DNA of 64,000 nt, from positions 186,001 through 250,000 of the forward strand of contig NZ_JOIR01000005.1 in assembly GCF_000720115.1 (NCBI RefSeq). The letters run 5' to 3'. Position 1 is the stretch's first letter. Every line of letters starts with the position of its first letter. Of the stretch, positions 8,281 through 18,709 are shown in pieces. The notes under the pieces were generated by a model that was not told where the DNA came from, did not search any database, and was given only the letters and a program-made list of their open reading frames with translations. The position numbers and the translations under genes were made by a program. The DNA comes from Streptomyces sp. NRRL F-2580. GTDB lineage: Bacteria > Actinomycetota > Actinomycetes > Streptomycetales > Streptomycetaceae.

Positions 8281-9260
8281 CCGCGAGCGCCACCGGCGTC
8301 GGTTCGCTGCCCGGCGGGGACGCCCGCGAGGCCGCCAAGACCGTCACCGGGTCCTTCGAGGAGTTCCCGTACCTCCCCGAGCTGCCCGCCCGCGGGCCCG
8401 GCGCCGACATGATCGGCCGGTCCCTCGGACTGCTCGTCGACATGTACGCGCACGTCGAGCCCAGCGGCTGGCGGATCAGCGACCGCCCCGGACGGGACTC
8501 GAAGCGGGCCCGGTCCTGGCTCGGGGAGGACCTCGACGCCCTGGAGGAGTTCACCCAGGGGTACACCGGGAAGGTCAAGGTCCAGGCGGTCGGCCCGTGG
8601 ACGCTGGCCGCCGCCCTGGAGCTGCACGGCGGCGAGGCGATGATCCAGGACGCGGGAGCCTGCCGGGACCTGGCCGGATCGCTGTCCGAGGGGCTGCGCG
8701 ACCACCTGGCCGACGTGCGCAAGCGGATCCCCGGCGCGGACATCGTGCTCCAGTTCGACGAGCCGTCCCTGACGGCCGTGCTGCTCGGCCGGGTCCGCTC
8801 CGCGAGCGGCTACCGCACCTACCGCGCCGTCGACCGGCAGGTCGTCGAGGGCACGCTGCGCGAGCTCTTCGCCGTGCACGACGGGGACGTGATCGTGCAC
8901 TCCTGCGCCCCCGAGGTCCCCTTCGGCCTGCTCCGGCGGGCCGGGGCCACGGGCGTGTCGTTCGATTTCTCGCTGCTCACCGAGCGCGAGGACGACGCCA
9001 TCGGGGAGGCCGTCGAAGGCGGTGCGAAACTCTTCGCCGGAGTGGTGCCGGGCACGGACGGCCCGTTGTCGGACCCTGCCGGTAGCGTCATGGGTGTCAG
9101 GAAGCTTTGGCGCAGGCTGGGGCTGGCCCCGGGGACTCTCGCGGAGTCCGTCGTGGTCACTCCGTCGTGCGGTCTGGCGGGCGCCTCGCCCGCCTACGCC
9201 CGCGCGGTGCAGGCGCATTGCGTCAGGGCGGCGAGGTCGCTCGCCGACAACCCTGAGTGA
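8277..9260 (+). CDS. Short MetE-like cobalamin-independent methionine synthase family protein
   Basis: Translation starts at GTG 8277 inside the SDR stop (GTGA) and gives 327 residues, less than half of canonical MetE (about 750). It corresponds to one TIM-barrel domain. The zinc ligands are present: HSC (His-x-Cys) near residue 206 and a later Cys in VTPSCGLAG. The N-terminal ATGVGSLPG matches the barrel start. The known actinobacterial annotation is methionine synthase, vitamin-B12 independent. Without the N-terminal domain that binds folate in MetE, the methyl donor may be different, so the activity is an inference. It lies 30 bp ahead of ligA. Confidence 0.82.
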   Translation: MTASATGVGSLPGGDAREAAKTVTGSFEEFPYLPELPARGPGADMIGRSLGLLVDMYAHVEPSGWRISDRPGRDSKRARSWLGEDLDALEEFTQGYTGKVKVQAVGPWTLAAALELHGGEAMIQDAGACRDLAGSLSEGLRDHLADVRKRIPGADIVLQFDEPSLTAVLLGRVRSASGYRTYRAVDRQVVEGTLRELFAVHDGDVIVHSCAPEVPFGLLRRAGATGVSFDFSLLTEREDDAIGEAVEGGAKLFAGVVPGTDGPLSDPAGSVMGVRKLWRRLGLAPGTLAESVVVTPSCGLAGASPAYARAVQAHCVRAARSLADNPE

Positions 9261-11492
<2,232 letters not shown>

Positions 11493-11899
11493 TACCGGGC
11501 AGTACCGGGAAGGACCCGTGAGGGGAATCGCCGAAGGGGAGTAGCGAAGGCGAACGGATGCGTGGCGTGCGGCCGTACGGGCGGGCGTACGCCAGGCGCA
11601 GCGGCCGGTGGTAAACGGCTGGTACAAGGCTGGTCGCAGGGCGGTGACCTGTCGGATCATCGGATGGGTGACGTGGGGGTCCTGGTCCAAACTCACCCGT
11701 TCGGCGGATACCGTACTGATGAGGATGGCTGGGTCGCATTCGGGCAACCACTGCCGACCGCTGCCCCTGGGAGCCTCGCGCGTCCTACTGTTGAGGGGTG
11801 CGCCTGTCGTGCACGGCTGCAGGATGCGATCCGGCCGTGGTGGCATGACATCGGGGCCATCGCGTGACATCGGCATCGCCGGCTGTGAGAGGTACGGGC
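11493..11899. other. Non-coding gap between ligA and rmdB
   Basis: About 400 bases with no convincing gene. It should contain the rmdB promoter. I searched for a BldD-type box and found none of quality, and I see no strong hairpin. A possible upstream GTG start for rmdB at 11864 lacks a ribosome site. Confidence 0.5.
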
Positions 11900-14080
11900 A
11901 TGAAACCCACCGAAAGCGCCGACCCGTCACCTGAATTCGGCGGGGAAGTCCCGTCCATGCGGGCGGGCAGGCTCGGTGTCCTGGGTGTCAGGACACCGGA
12001 GACCCGACCGATCGACACCGACGCGGGCGGACAGGAACGGCGCGGCGTGCTGCCCTTCCTGGTCGTGGGCCTCTCGGTCGTGGTCCTCGGCGCCGGCATC
12101 GTGTCCGCGCTGAGTGGTCGTCACGCACTGTTCCCGGGCGGCACGGTCGGCTGGGCGCTGGCCCTGCTCACCGGCATCATCGTCGGCCACCTGGTCGCCC
12201 TGGGCAGGGACCGCTGGTGGGGCGGCACCGGATCCGGCGCCGCGCTCACCCTCGGCGTGCTCCTCCTCTACGGGTGGGTGCCCGCGGGCCTGGTCTCGCT
12301 GGCCGTCGTCTCCCTGGTCGGAGCCGCCCGCCGGCACCGCTGGCGGCAGGGGCTGCTGCACGGCTCCGTGGACATCCTCGGCATCGGCGCCGGGGCCCTC
12401 GTACTCGCCGCCTTCGGCGTGGAACCCTCCGTCGAGACCCCCTGGCTGCCCACCACCTGGGAGCTGGAGGCGGTCCCCGAGGTGGTCCTCGTCGCCGTCG
12501 CCTACCTGCTCGTCACCCGGGTCCTGCTCTGGATGGCGCTCGCCCCGCGCGGCGGCGGCCTGCCCACCGTCGCCCGCACCGCCCTGCTCCGGCAGGTCTT
12601 AGTCGCGGTCGCGCTGCTCGGCATCGCCCCCCTGATCTGCGTCGTCGCGGTCACCCAGCCCGTCCTGCTGCCGCTGTTCGCCGTACCGCTGATCGCGCTG
12701 GACTCCACCCTGTGGATCGCCCGGGCACGCGCCGAGGAACAGCTGCGGGACCCGCTGACCGGGCTGCCGAACCGGCAGTGGCTGCTGGAGCGCGCCTGGT
12801 CCGCCCTGGACGAGGCTGAACGTTTGGGCACCCGGGCAGCTCTTGTGCTGATCGACCTGGACCGCTTCCGGGCGGTCAACGACACCCTCGGCCACCTGGC
12901 GGGCGACCGGCTGCTGCTCCAGATCGCCGACAGGCTGCGCCAGGCCCTGCCCGAGGAAGCCGAGGCGGCCCGGCTCGGCGGCGACGAGTTCGCCGTGCTG
13001 CTCCCCGTCACCGACTCCACCACCAGCGCCCAGCGCGTCGCCCGCCACCTGGTCGCCGAGCTCAGCTCCCCGCTCGACCTGGACGGCCTCACCCTCGTCC
13101 TGGAGGCCAGCGCCGGCCTCGCCGTCTTCCCCGACCACGCCCTGGACGCGGAGGGGCTGCTGCGGCGCGCGGACGTGGCGATGTACCAGGCGAAGCGCGA
13201 CCGGACGGGCGTGGAGGTGTACGAGTCCAAGCGGGACAGCAACACCCCCGACCGCCTGGGCCTCCTCGGCGACCTCCGCAGGGCCCTGGACGCCGGTGAA
13301 GTGGAACTCCACTACCAGCCGAAGGTCCGCTTCGACGGCCAGGTGGCCGGGCTCGAAGCCCTGGTCCGCTGGGTCCACCCGGAACGCGGACGGGTGTCCC
13401 CGGACGAGTTCATCGCGATCGCCGAGACCTCCGGGCTGATGCCGCACCTGACGGAGTACGTCCTGGAGACGGCCCTCGCCCAGGTGGCACGGTGGCGGGC
13501 CCAGGGACTGAAGGTCCCGGTGGCCGTCAACGTCTCGCCGCGCGACGTCCACACCCCGGGCTTCGCGGGTGCGGTGGCCGCGCGCCTGGCCCGGCACGGG
13601 GTCCCGGCGAGCGGGCTGCAGCTGGAGATAACGGAACACGTCCTGCTGGAGGACCCCCAGCGGGCGGCCGACACCATGGCCGGGCTCACCGGCCACGGCG
13701 TGAAGATGTCCCTGGACGACTTCGGCACGGGCTACTCCTCGCTGGTCCACCTGCGGCGGCTGCCGGTCAGCGAGCTGAAGATCGACCGCTCCTTCGTGGG
13801 CAGGCTGGCGGTCGACGCGCAGGACGCGGAGATCGTCCGCTGCACCGTGGACCTCGCCCACTCGCTCGGCCTGCTGGTCGTCGCCGAGGGCGTGGAGGAC
13901 GACGAGACGTGGGAGCGGCTGCGGGACCTGGGCTGCGACGCGGTGCAGGGGTGGCTGGTCGCCGCCGCGATGCCGCCGCAGGAGGCCACCGCCTGGCTGC
14001 TGGCCCGCGGCGAACGCGGCTGGCGCCGCCCGGCCGACATCTCGGCCGAACTGGCGGCGGCCGAGGCCGACGTGGTCTGA
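11900..14080 (+). CDS. rmdB: Membrane GGDEF-EAL c-di-GMP phosphodiesterase RmdB, TTA-containing
   Basis: A 726-residue protein from ATG 11900, preceded by GAGAGG at seven bases. The first 270 residues hold about six to seven membrane spans. A GGDEF domain follows (RLGGDEF near 358), then an EAL domain with every catalytic feature visible: EALVRW near 484, VNVSP, EITEH, DDFGTGYSS near 606, LKIDRS, VAEGVED and QGW. No RxxD inhibitory site precedes GGDEF. From memory of position between ligA and gatC, it is the orthologue of S. coelicolor SCO5495 (RmdB), a reported c-di-GMP phosphodiesterase affecting development. Leu234 is encoded by TTA (12599-12601), which implies dependence on BldA. Confidence 0.9.
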   Translation: MKPTESADPSPEFGGEVPSMRAGRLGVLGVRTPETRPIDTDAGGQERRGVLPFLVVGLSVVVLGAGIVSALSGRHALFPGGTVGWALALLTGIIVGHLVALGRDRWWGGTGSGAALTLGVLLLYGWVPAGLVSLAVVSLVGAARRHRWRQGLLHGSVDILGIGAGALVLAAFGVEPSVETPWLPTTWELEAVPEVVLVAVAYLLVTRVLLWMALAPRGGGLPTVARTALLRQVLVAVALLGIAPLICVVAVTQPVLLPLFAVPLIALDSTLWIARARAEEQLRDPLTGLPNRQWLLERAWSALDEAERLGTRAALVLIDLDRFRAVNDTLGHLAGDRLLLQIADRLRQALPEEAEAARLGGDEFAVLLPVTDSTTSAQRVARHLVAELSSPLDLDGLTLVLEASAGLAVFPDHALDAEGLLRRADVAMYQAKRDRTGVEVYESKRDSNTPDRLGLLGDLRRALDAGEVELHYQPKVRFDGQVAGLEALVRWVHPERGRVSPDEFIAIAETSGLMPHLTEYVLETALAQVARWRAQGLKVPVAVNVSPRDVHTPGFAGAVAARLARHGVPASGLQLEITEHVLLEDPQRAADTMAGLTGHGVKMSLDDFGTGYSSLVHLRRLPVSELKIDRSFVGRLAVDAQDAEIVRCTVDLAHSLGLLVVAEGVEDDETWERLRDLGCDAVQGWLVAAAMPPQEATAWLLARGERGWRRPADISAELAAAEADVV

Positions 14081-14098
14081 CCGGGCGCCGCCACTGCT

Positions 14099-14181
14099 GG
14101 GGCTCCGCCCCGCACCCCCGCCTCAAACGCCGGCCATCCATCCCCTCCGGCGTTTGAGGAGCCGGGTGCGGGGCGGAGCCC
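14099..14181. terminator. Long imperfect stem-loop repeat after rmdB
   Basis: Nested arms around CCTCAAACGCCGG and its complement, extended by GGGCTCCGCCCCGCACCC and its complement, make a very long hairpin. This CAAACGCCGG...CCGGCGTTTG type is a common dispersed intergenic element of Streptomyces and probably ends transcription. Confidence 0.75.
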
Positions 14182-14335
14182 GGTCTTTGAGCCGCGCCGG
14201 CGATCGAGGCACGGGTCCGGGCGGCGCCCGCGAGGCTCCGCGCAGCGGCTCGGGCAGCGGCCCGCGCGGCGAACCCGCGGCGGCCCCGTTCAGGCATCGG
14301 GCCAAACCGTTTCGCAGGCCGGGCGCCCGGCCCCA

Positions 14336-14341
14336 TAGGAT
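14336..14341 (+). promoter_or_regulatory. Probable -10 of the gatCA promoter
   Basis: TAGGAT lies 45 bases before gatC ATG, with TTTCGC-like sequence about 18 bp upstream. The element is only plausible by its match to the streptomycete HrdB pattern. Confidence 0.35.
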
Positions 14342-14386
14342 TGGGTCCGAAACCCAAACATCCACCCACCCCCAGAGGATCGCTGC

Positions 14387-14683
14387 ATGCCTGGCATTAC
14401 GCGCGAGGAGGTCGTCCACCTCGCTCGGCTGGCGCGCCTTGAGCTGTCCAGCAACGAGCTGGATCACTTCGCCGGACAGCTCGGCGACATCATCGGCGCG
14501 GTCGCCCGCGTTTCCGAGGTCGCCGACCAAGACGTCCCGCCGACCTCCCACCCGCTGCCGCTGACGAACGTCATGCGCGCGGACGAGGTCCGTCCGTCGC
14601 TCACCCCCGAGCAGGCGCTCTCCGGTGCTCCCGCCCAGGAGCAGCAGCGTTTCAAGGTGCCGCAGATCCTGGGGGAGGACTAA
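14387..14683 (+). CDS. gatC: Asp/Glu-tRNA amidotransferase subunit C
   Basis: A 98-residue protein with the GatC pattern [21 protein letters not shown] near the start and the C-terminal [16 protein letters not shown], which wraps around GatA. It stabilises the GatA-GatB complex that converts Glu-tRNA(Gln) and Asp-tRNA(Asn) to the amidated forms. Five bases separate it from gatA, so the two are one operon. ATG 14387 follows AGAGGATCGCTGC. Confidence 0.95.
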   Translation: MPGITREEVVHLARLARLELSSNELDHFAGQLGDIIGAVARVSEVADQDVPPTSHPLPLTNVMRADEVRPSLTPEQALSGAPAQEQQRFKVPQILGED

Positions 14684-14688
14684 CAGCC

Positions 14689-16182
14689 ATGGTCGACATC
14701 ATCAAGCTCACGGCCGCCGAGACCGCCGAGAAGATCGCCTCCGGCGAGCTCACGGCCGTCGAGGTGACCGAGGCCCACCTGGCCCGCATCGACGCCACCG
14801 ACGAGAAGGTCCACGCCTTCCTGCACGTGGACCGCGAGGGCGCCCTCGCGCAGGCCCGCGCCGTCGACGCCAAGCGCGAGCGCGGCGAGAAGCTCGGCCC
14901 GCTGGCCGGCGTTCCGCTCGCCCTCAAGGACATCTTCACCACCGTCGGGGTCCCGACCACCGTCGGTTCGAAGATCCTCGAAGGCTGGATCCCGCCGTAC
15001 GACGCCACCCTGACGCGCAAGCTGAAGGAAGCCGACGTCGTCATCCTCGGCAAGACCAACATGGACGAGTTCGCCATGGGGTCCTCCACCGAGAACAGCG
15101 CCTACGGTCCCACCGGCAACCCCTGGGACCTCACCCGGATCCCGGGCGGCTCCGGCGGCGGCTCCGCGGCGGCCCTCGCCGCCTTCCAGGCCCCGCTGGC
15201 CATCGGCACGGACACCGGCGGCTCCATCCGCCAGCCCGCCGCCGTCACCGGCACGGTCGGCGTGAAGCCCACGTACGGCGGCGTCTCCCGCTACGGCATG
15301 GTCGCCTTCTCCTCCTCCCTCGACCAGGGCGGCCCCTGCGCCCGTACGGTCCTGGACGCGGCGCTCCTGCACGAGGTCATCGCGGGCCACGACCCGATGG
15401 ACTCCACCTCCATCGACGCCCCGGTCCCGCCGGTCGTCGAGGCCGCCCGCAACGGCTCGGTCGCCGGCATGCGCGTCGGCGTGGTCAAGCAGTTCGCCGG
15501 CGAGGGCTACCAGGCCGGCGTCGTCCAGCGCTTCAACGAGTCGGTGGAGCTCCTCAAGGAGCTCGGCGCCGAGATCGTCGAGCTGGACTGCCCGTCCTTC
15601 GACCTCGCGATGGCCGCGTACTACCTGATCGCGCCGTCCGAGTGCTCCTCGAACCTGGCCCGCTTCGACGCCATGCGCTACGGCCTGCGCGTCGGCGACG
15701 ACGGCACCAAGTCCGCCGAGGACGTCACCGCCCTGACCCGCGAAGCCGGCTTCGGCGACGAGGTCAAGCGCCGCATCATCCTCGGCACGTACGCGCTCAG
15801 CTCCGGCTACTACGACGCGTACTACGGCTCCGCCCAGAAGGTCCGCACGCTCATCACCAAGGACTTCGAGAAGTCCTTCGAGCAGGTCGACGTGATCGTC
15901 TCCCCGACGACCCCGACCACCGCCTTCCCGATCGGTGAGCGCACCGACGACCCGCTGGCGATGTACCTCGCGGACCTGTGCACCATCCCGACCAACCTGG
16001 CCGGCAACTCCGCCATGTCGCTCCCCTGCGGCCTGGCCCCGGAGGACGGCCTGCCGGTCGGGCTGCAGATCATCGCCCCGGCGATGAAGGACGACCGGCT
16101 CTACAAGGTCGGTGCGGCCGTCGAGGCCGCCTTCGTCGCGCGTTGGGGTCACCCGCTGCTTGAGGAGGCACCGTCGCTGTGA
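14689..16182 (+). CDS. gatA: Asp/Glu-tRNA amidotransferase subunit A
   Basis: A 497-residue amidase-signature enzyme that releases ammonia from glutamine for transamidation. The catalytic Ser-cisSer-Lys triad is visible as Lys80 (ALKD), Ser155 (GGSGGGSA) and Ser179 (DTGGSIRQP). Length is normal for the family. It follows gatC by five bases and its TGA overlaps the GTG of the next small gene (GTGA), so the small protein is translated by coupling. Confidence 0.97.
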   Translation: MVDIIKLTAAETAEKIASGELTAVEVTEAHLARIDATDEKVHAFLHVDREGALAQARAVDAKRERGEKLGPLAGVPLALKDIFTTVGVPTTVGSKILEGWIPPYDATLTRKLKEADVVILGKTNMDEFAMGSSTENSAYGPTGNPWDLTRIPGGSGGGSAAALAAFQAPLAIGTDTGGSIRQPAAVTGTVGVKPTYGGVSRYGMVAFSSSLDQGGPCARTVLDAALLHEVIAGHDPMDSTSIDAPVPPVVEAARNGSVAGMRVGVVKQFAGEGYQAGVVQRFNESVELLKELGAEIVELDCPSFDLAMAAYYLIAPSECSSNLARFDAMRYGLRVGDDGTKSAEDVTALTREAGFGDEVKRRIILGTYALSSGYYDAYYGSAQKVRTLITKDFEKSFEQVDVIVSPTTPTTAFPIGERTDDPLAMYLADLCTIPTNLAGNSAMSLPCGLAPEDGLPVGLQIIAPAMKDDRLYKVGAAVEAAFVARWGHPLLEEAPSL

Positions 16183-16424
16183 GCACCAGTGCACTGTCCA
16201 AGGCCAAGGGCTTCAAGAAGTCCAAGACCGGCACCTACCTGTCGATCGGCACCACAGCCTTCGGCGCGATCAGCGTGATCAAGCAGGTCAGGAAGGCCCG
16301 CAGCGAGAACGACATGCTGAAGCTGGTCGACGCCGCCGTGTCCGCCGCCGCCATCGTCACCGGCCTCGCGATCCTGTACCGCGAGCTGAAGCGCCTGGGC
16401 GACGACGACGTCCTGCTGGGCTGA
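16179..16424 (+). CDS. Small membrane protein embedded between gatA and gatB
   Basis: An 81-residue protein starting at GTG 16179, which overlaps the gatA stop; GAGGAGG lies upstream inside gatA. It begins with a Lys-rich segment ([12 protein letters not shown]) and has two hydrophobic stretches ([15 protein letters not shown] and [18 protein letters not shown]), so it is probably membrane associated. I know no function. Its place inside the gat operon, 17 bases before gatB, matches an equally small unknown gene at this site in S. coelicolor, by memory. Confidence 0.85.
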   Translation: MSTSALSKAKGFKKSKTGTYLSIGTTAFGAISVIKQVRKARSENDMLKLVDAAVSAAAIVTGLAILYRELKRLGDDDVLLG

Positions 16425-16441
16425 GAGGGAAAAGTTTCACC

Positions 16442-17953
16442 GTGAGCACCTACACCGAACTGATGTCGTACGAGGACGCTCTCGCCTCGTTCGACCCCGT
16501 CATGGGCCTTGAGGTCCATGTCGAGCTCGGCACCAAGACCAAGATGTTCTGCGGCTGTTCCACCGAGCTGGGTGCCGAGCCCAACTCGCAGACCTGCCCC
16601 ACCTGCCTCGGTCTGCCCGGCTCCCTGCCGGTCGTCAACGCGATCGGCGTCGAGTCCGCCATCAAGATCGGTCTCGCGCTGAACTGCGAGATCGCCGAGT
16701 GGTGCCGCTTCGCCCGGAAGAACTACTTCTATCCGGACATGCCGAAGAACTTCCAGACCTCCCAGTACGACGAGCCGATCGCCTTCAACGGCTTCCTCGA
16801 CGTACAGCTGGAGGACGGCGAGATCTTCCGCGTGGAGATCGAGCGCGCCCACATGGAGGAGGACACCGGCAAGTCGCTGCACGTCGGCGGCGCCACCGGC
16901 CGTATCCACGGCGCGTCCCACTCCCTGCTGGACTACAACCGCGCCGGCATCCCGCTCATCGAGATCGTCACCAAGCCGATCGAGGGCGCCGGCGAGCGCG
17001 CCCCCGAGGTCGCCAAGGCGTACGTCGCCGAGCTGCGCGAGGTCATCAAGGCGCTCGGCGTCTCCGAGGCCCGCATGGACAAGGGCCAGATGCGCTGCGA
17101 CGTGAACCTGTCGCTGCGCCCGACCCCCGAGTCAGAGTTCGGCACCCGCAGCGAGACGAAGAACGTCAACTCGCTGCGCTCCGTCGAGCGTGCCGCGCGC
17201 TTCGAGATCCAGCGCCACGCGGCCGTGCTGACCTCCGGCGGCTCGATCGTGCAGGAGACCCGGCACTTCCACGAGGAGGACGGCTCCACCACGGCCGGCC
17301 GCATCAAGGACAACGCCGAGGACTACCGGTACTTCCCGGAGCCCGACCTGGTGCCCGTGGCCCCGGCCCGCGCGTGGGTCGAGGAGCTGCGCGCAGCGCT
17401 GCCCGAGATGCCGCGCGTGCGCCGCAACCGGCTCCGCGAGGATTGGGGCGTCAGCGAGCACGACATGCAGTCGATCCTCAACGCGGGCGCCGTGGACTCC
17501 ATCGTCGCCACGATCGCGGCGGGTGCCGACTCGGCCGCCGCGCGCAAGTGGTGGATGGGCGAGCTGGCCCGCAACGCCAACGAGCAGGGCGTCGTGGTCG
17601 ACGAGCTGCCGATCACCCCGGTCCAGGTGGCCCGGGTCGCGGCCCTGGTCGCCGCCGGTTCGCTCAACGACAAGCTGGCCCGCAAGGTCCTCGAAGGCGT
17701 CCTCGCCGGCGAGGGCACCCCGGACGAGGTCGTCGAGAAGCGCGGCCTGAAGGTCGTCTCGGACGAGGGCGCGCTCGGCGCGGCCGTGGACGAGGCCATC
17801 GCGGGCAACGCGGCCATCGCGGACAAGATCCGCGGCGGCAAGGTCGCCGCCGTCGGCGCCCTGGTCGGCGCGGTCATGAAGACCACCCGCGGCCAGGCCG
17901 ACGCGGCACGCGTCAAGGAGCTCATCCTGGAGCGCCTGGGCGTCTCCGAGTAA
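16442..17953 (+). CDS. gatB: Asp/Glu-tRNA amidotransferase subunit B
   Basis: A 503-residue protein from GTG 16442 ([14 protein letters not shown]). The cradle/kinase-like domain begins with [18 protein letters not shown], and the zinc ligands include CGCS with CPTC. The C-terminal YqeY-like domain contains [15 protein letters not shown] and ends [10 protein letters not shown]. GatB kinases the tRNA-bound carboxylate and uses ammonia channelled from GatA. A ribosome site (GAGAGGGAAAAG) is 13 or so bases upstream, slightly distant. A perfect 22-bp-arm terminator follows seven bases past its stop. Confidence 0.96.
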   Translation: MSTYTELMSYEDALASFDPVMGLEVHVELGTKTKMFCGCSTELGAEPNSQTCPTCLGLPGSLPVVNAIGVESAIKIGLALNCEIAEWCRFARKNYFYPDMPKNFQTSQYDEPIAFNGFLDVQLEDGEIFRVEIERAHMEEDTGKSLHVGGATGRIHGASHSLLDYNRAGIPLIEIVTKPIEGAGERAPEVAKAYVAELREVIKALGVSEARMDKGQMRCDVNLSLRPTPESEFGTRSETKNVNSLRSVERAARFEIQRHAAVLTSGGSIVQETRHFHEEDGSTTAGRIKDNAEDYRYFPEPDLVPVAPARAWVEELRAALPEMPRVRRNRLREDWGVSEHDMQSILNAGAVDSIVATIAAGADSAAARKWWMGELARNANEQGVVVDELPITPVQVARVAALVAAGSLNDKLARKVLEGVLAGEGTPDEVVEKRGLKVVSDEGALGAAVDEAIAGNAAIADKIRGGKVAAVGALVGAVMKTTRGQADAARVKELILERLGVSE

Positions 17954-17960
17954 CTCTTCC

Positions 17961-18013
17961 GCACGCACGGCGGCCCCGCACCGGAACCTCTGGTGCGGGG
18001 CCGCCGTGCGTGC
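17961..18013 (+). terminator. Strong terminator after gatB
   Basis: Two perfect complementary arms of 22 bp (17961-17982 and 17992-18013) with a nine-base loop. This is one of the strongest stem-loops in the window and closes the gat operon. Confidence 0.9.
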
Positions 18014-18083
18014 AGACTGGGTCCGGGGTGATCGCGCGCGAGGGGCGCGCGGTCGTCGGACGTCGGGGCTCGGGGGTGGACCG

Positions 18084-18599
18084 GTGGAGATCGGTGCGAT
18101 GGTCATCGCGGTGGCGGGTGTCGCGGGAACGCTGGGCGGCGCGCTGCTCACGCAGCGGGGTGCGGAGCGCGCGAAGCGCCGCGAGATCGAACTCGTGCGC
18201 GCCCACGACGAGCTGCGCGAGAACCGGGCGCTGCGGCGCACGTGCTACGCGAACCTCAACCGGGACGCCCGGCAGTTCACCACCGCACTCAACCAGCATC
18301 TGCACACCCTGCGGGAACGCACGGTCGACGCCGCGGACCGGGCCGCGCTCGACGCCGCGAAGGACGCCTTCCGGGACCGCTACTCGGAGGCGCAGATGGT
18401 CGCCCCCGATCCGGTCCTCGCGCCGGCGACGCTGGTCCACCACGCCCTGACCGCGGTCTACGGGCAGGTGAAACGCCTGGAGCGGGGCACGCCGGCCCCG
18501 GGAGAATCGATGGAGACGGCGGTGGAGGCCCAGCAGGAGATCTGGGACCCGCTCCGGGTGATGCGGGAGGCCATGCGCGCCGACCTCGGCGTGGGCTGA
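18084..18599 (+). CDS. Hypothetical protein with N-terminal membrane span
   Basis: A 171-residue protein starting at GTG 18084 behind GGGGGTGG. The first 20 residues (VEIGAMVIAVAGVAGTLGG) are one hydrophobic helix, and the rest is a charged, helical, probably coiled cytoplasmic part. I do not recognise a family with certainty. It converges on the kinase gene downstream. A longer start at 18006 would overlap the gatB terminator and is unlikely. Confidence 0.72.
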   Translation: MEIGAMVIAVAGVAGTLGGALLTQRGAERAKRREIELVRAHDELRENRALRRTCYANLNRDARQFTTALNQHLHTLRERTVDAADRAALDAAKDAFRDRYSEAQMVAPDPVLAPATLVHHALTAVYGQVKRLERGTPAPGESMETAVEAQQEIWDPLRVMREAMRADLGVG

Positions 18600-18709
18600 G
18601 ACCGGATCGGGCCGTCCGTCCGTCATGACCGACATCCTGCCCGGTCCTTCTGACCGCGCGGGACTCCGGGCAGGCTCCCGTGGGAGCCCACCGGGAGGCC
18701 GCCGCTTCG

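Noticed and set aside
11864..11899. An upstream GTG start for rmdB
   Set aside because: No ribosome site, whereas ATG 11900 has GAGAGG at good spacing.
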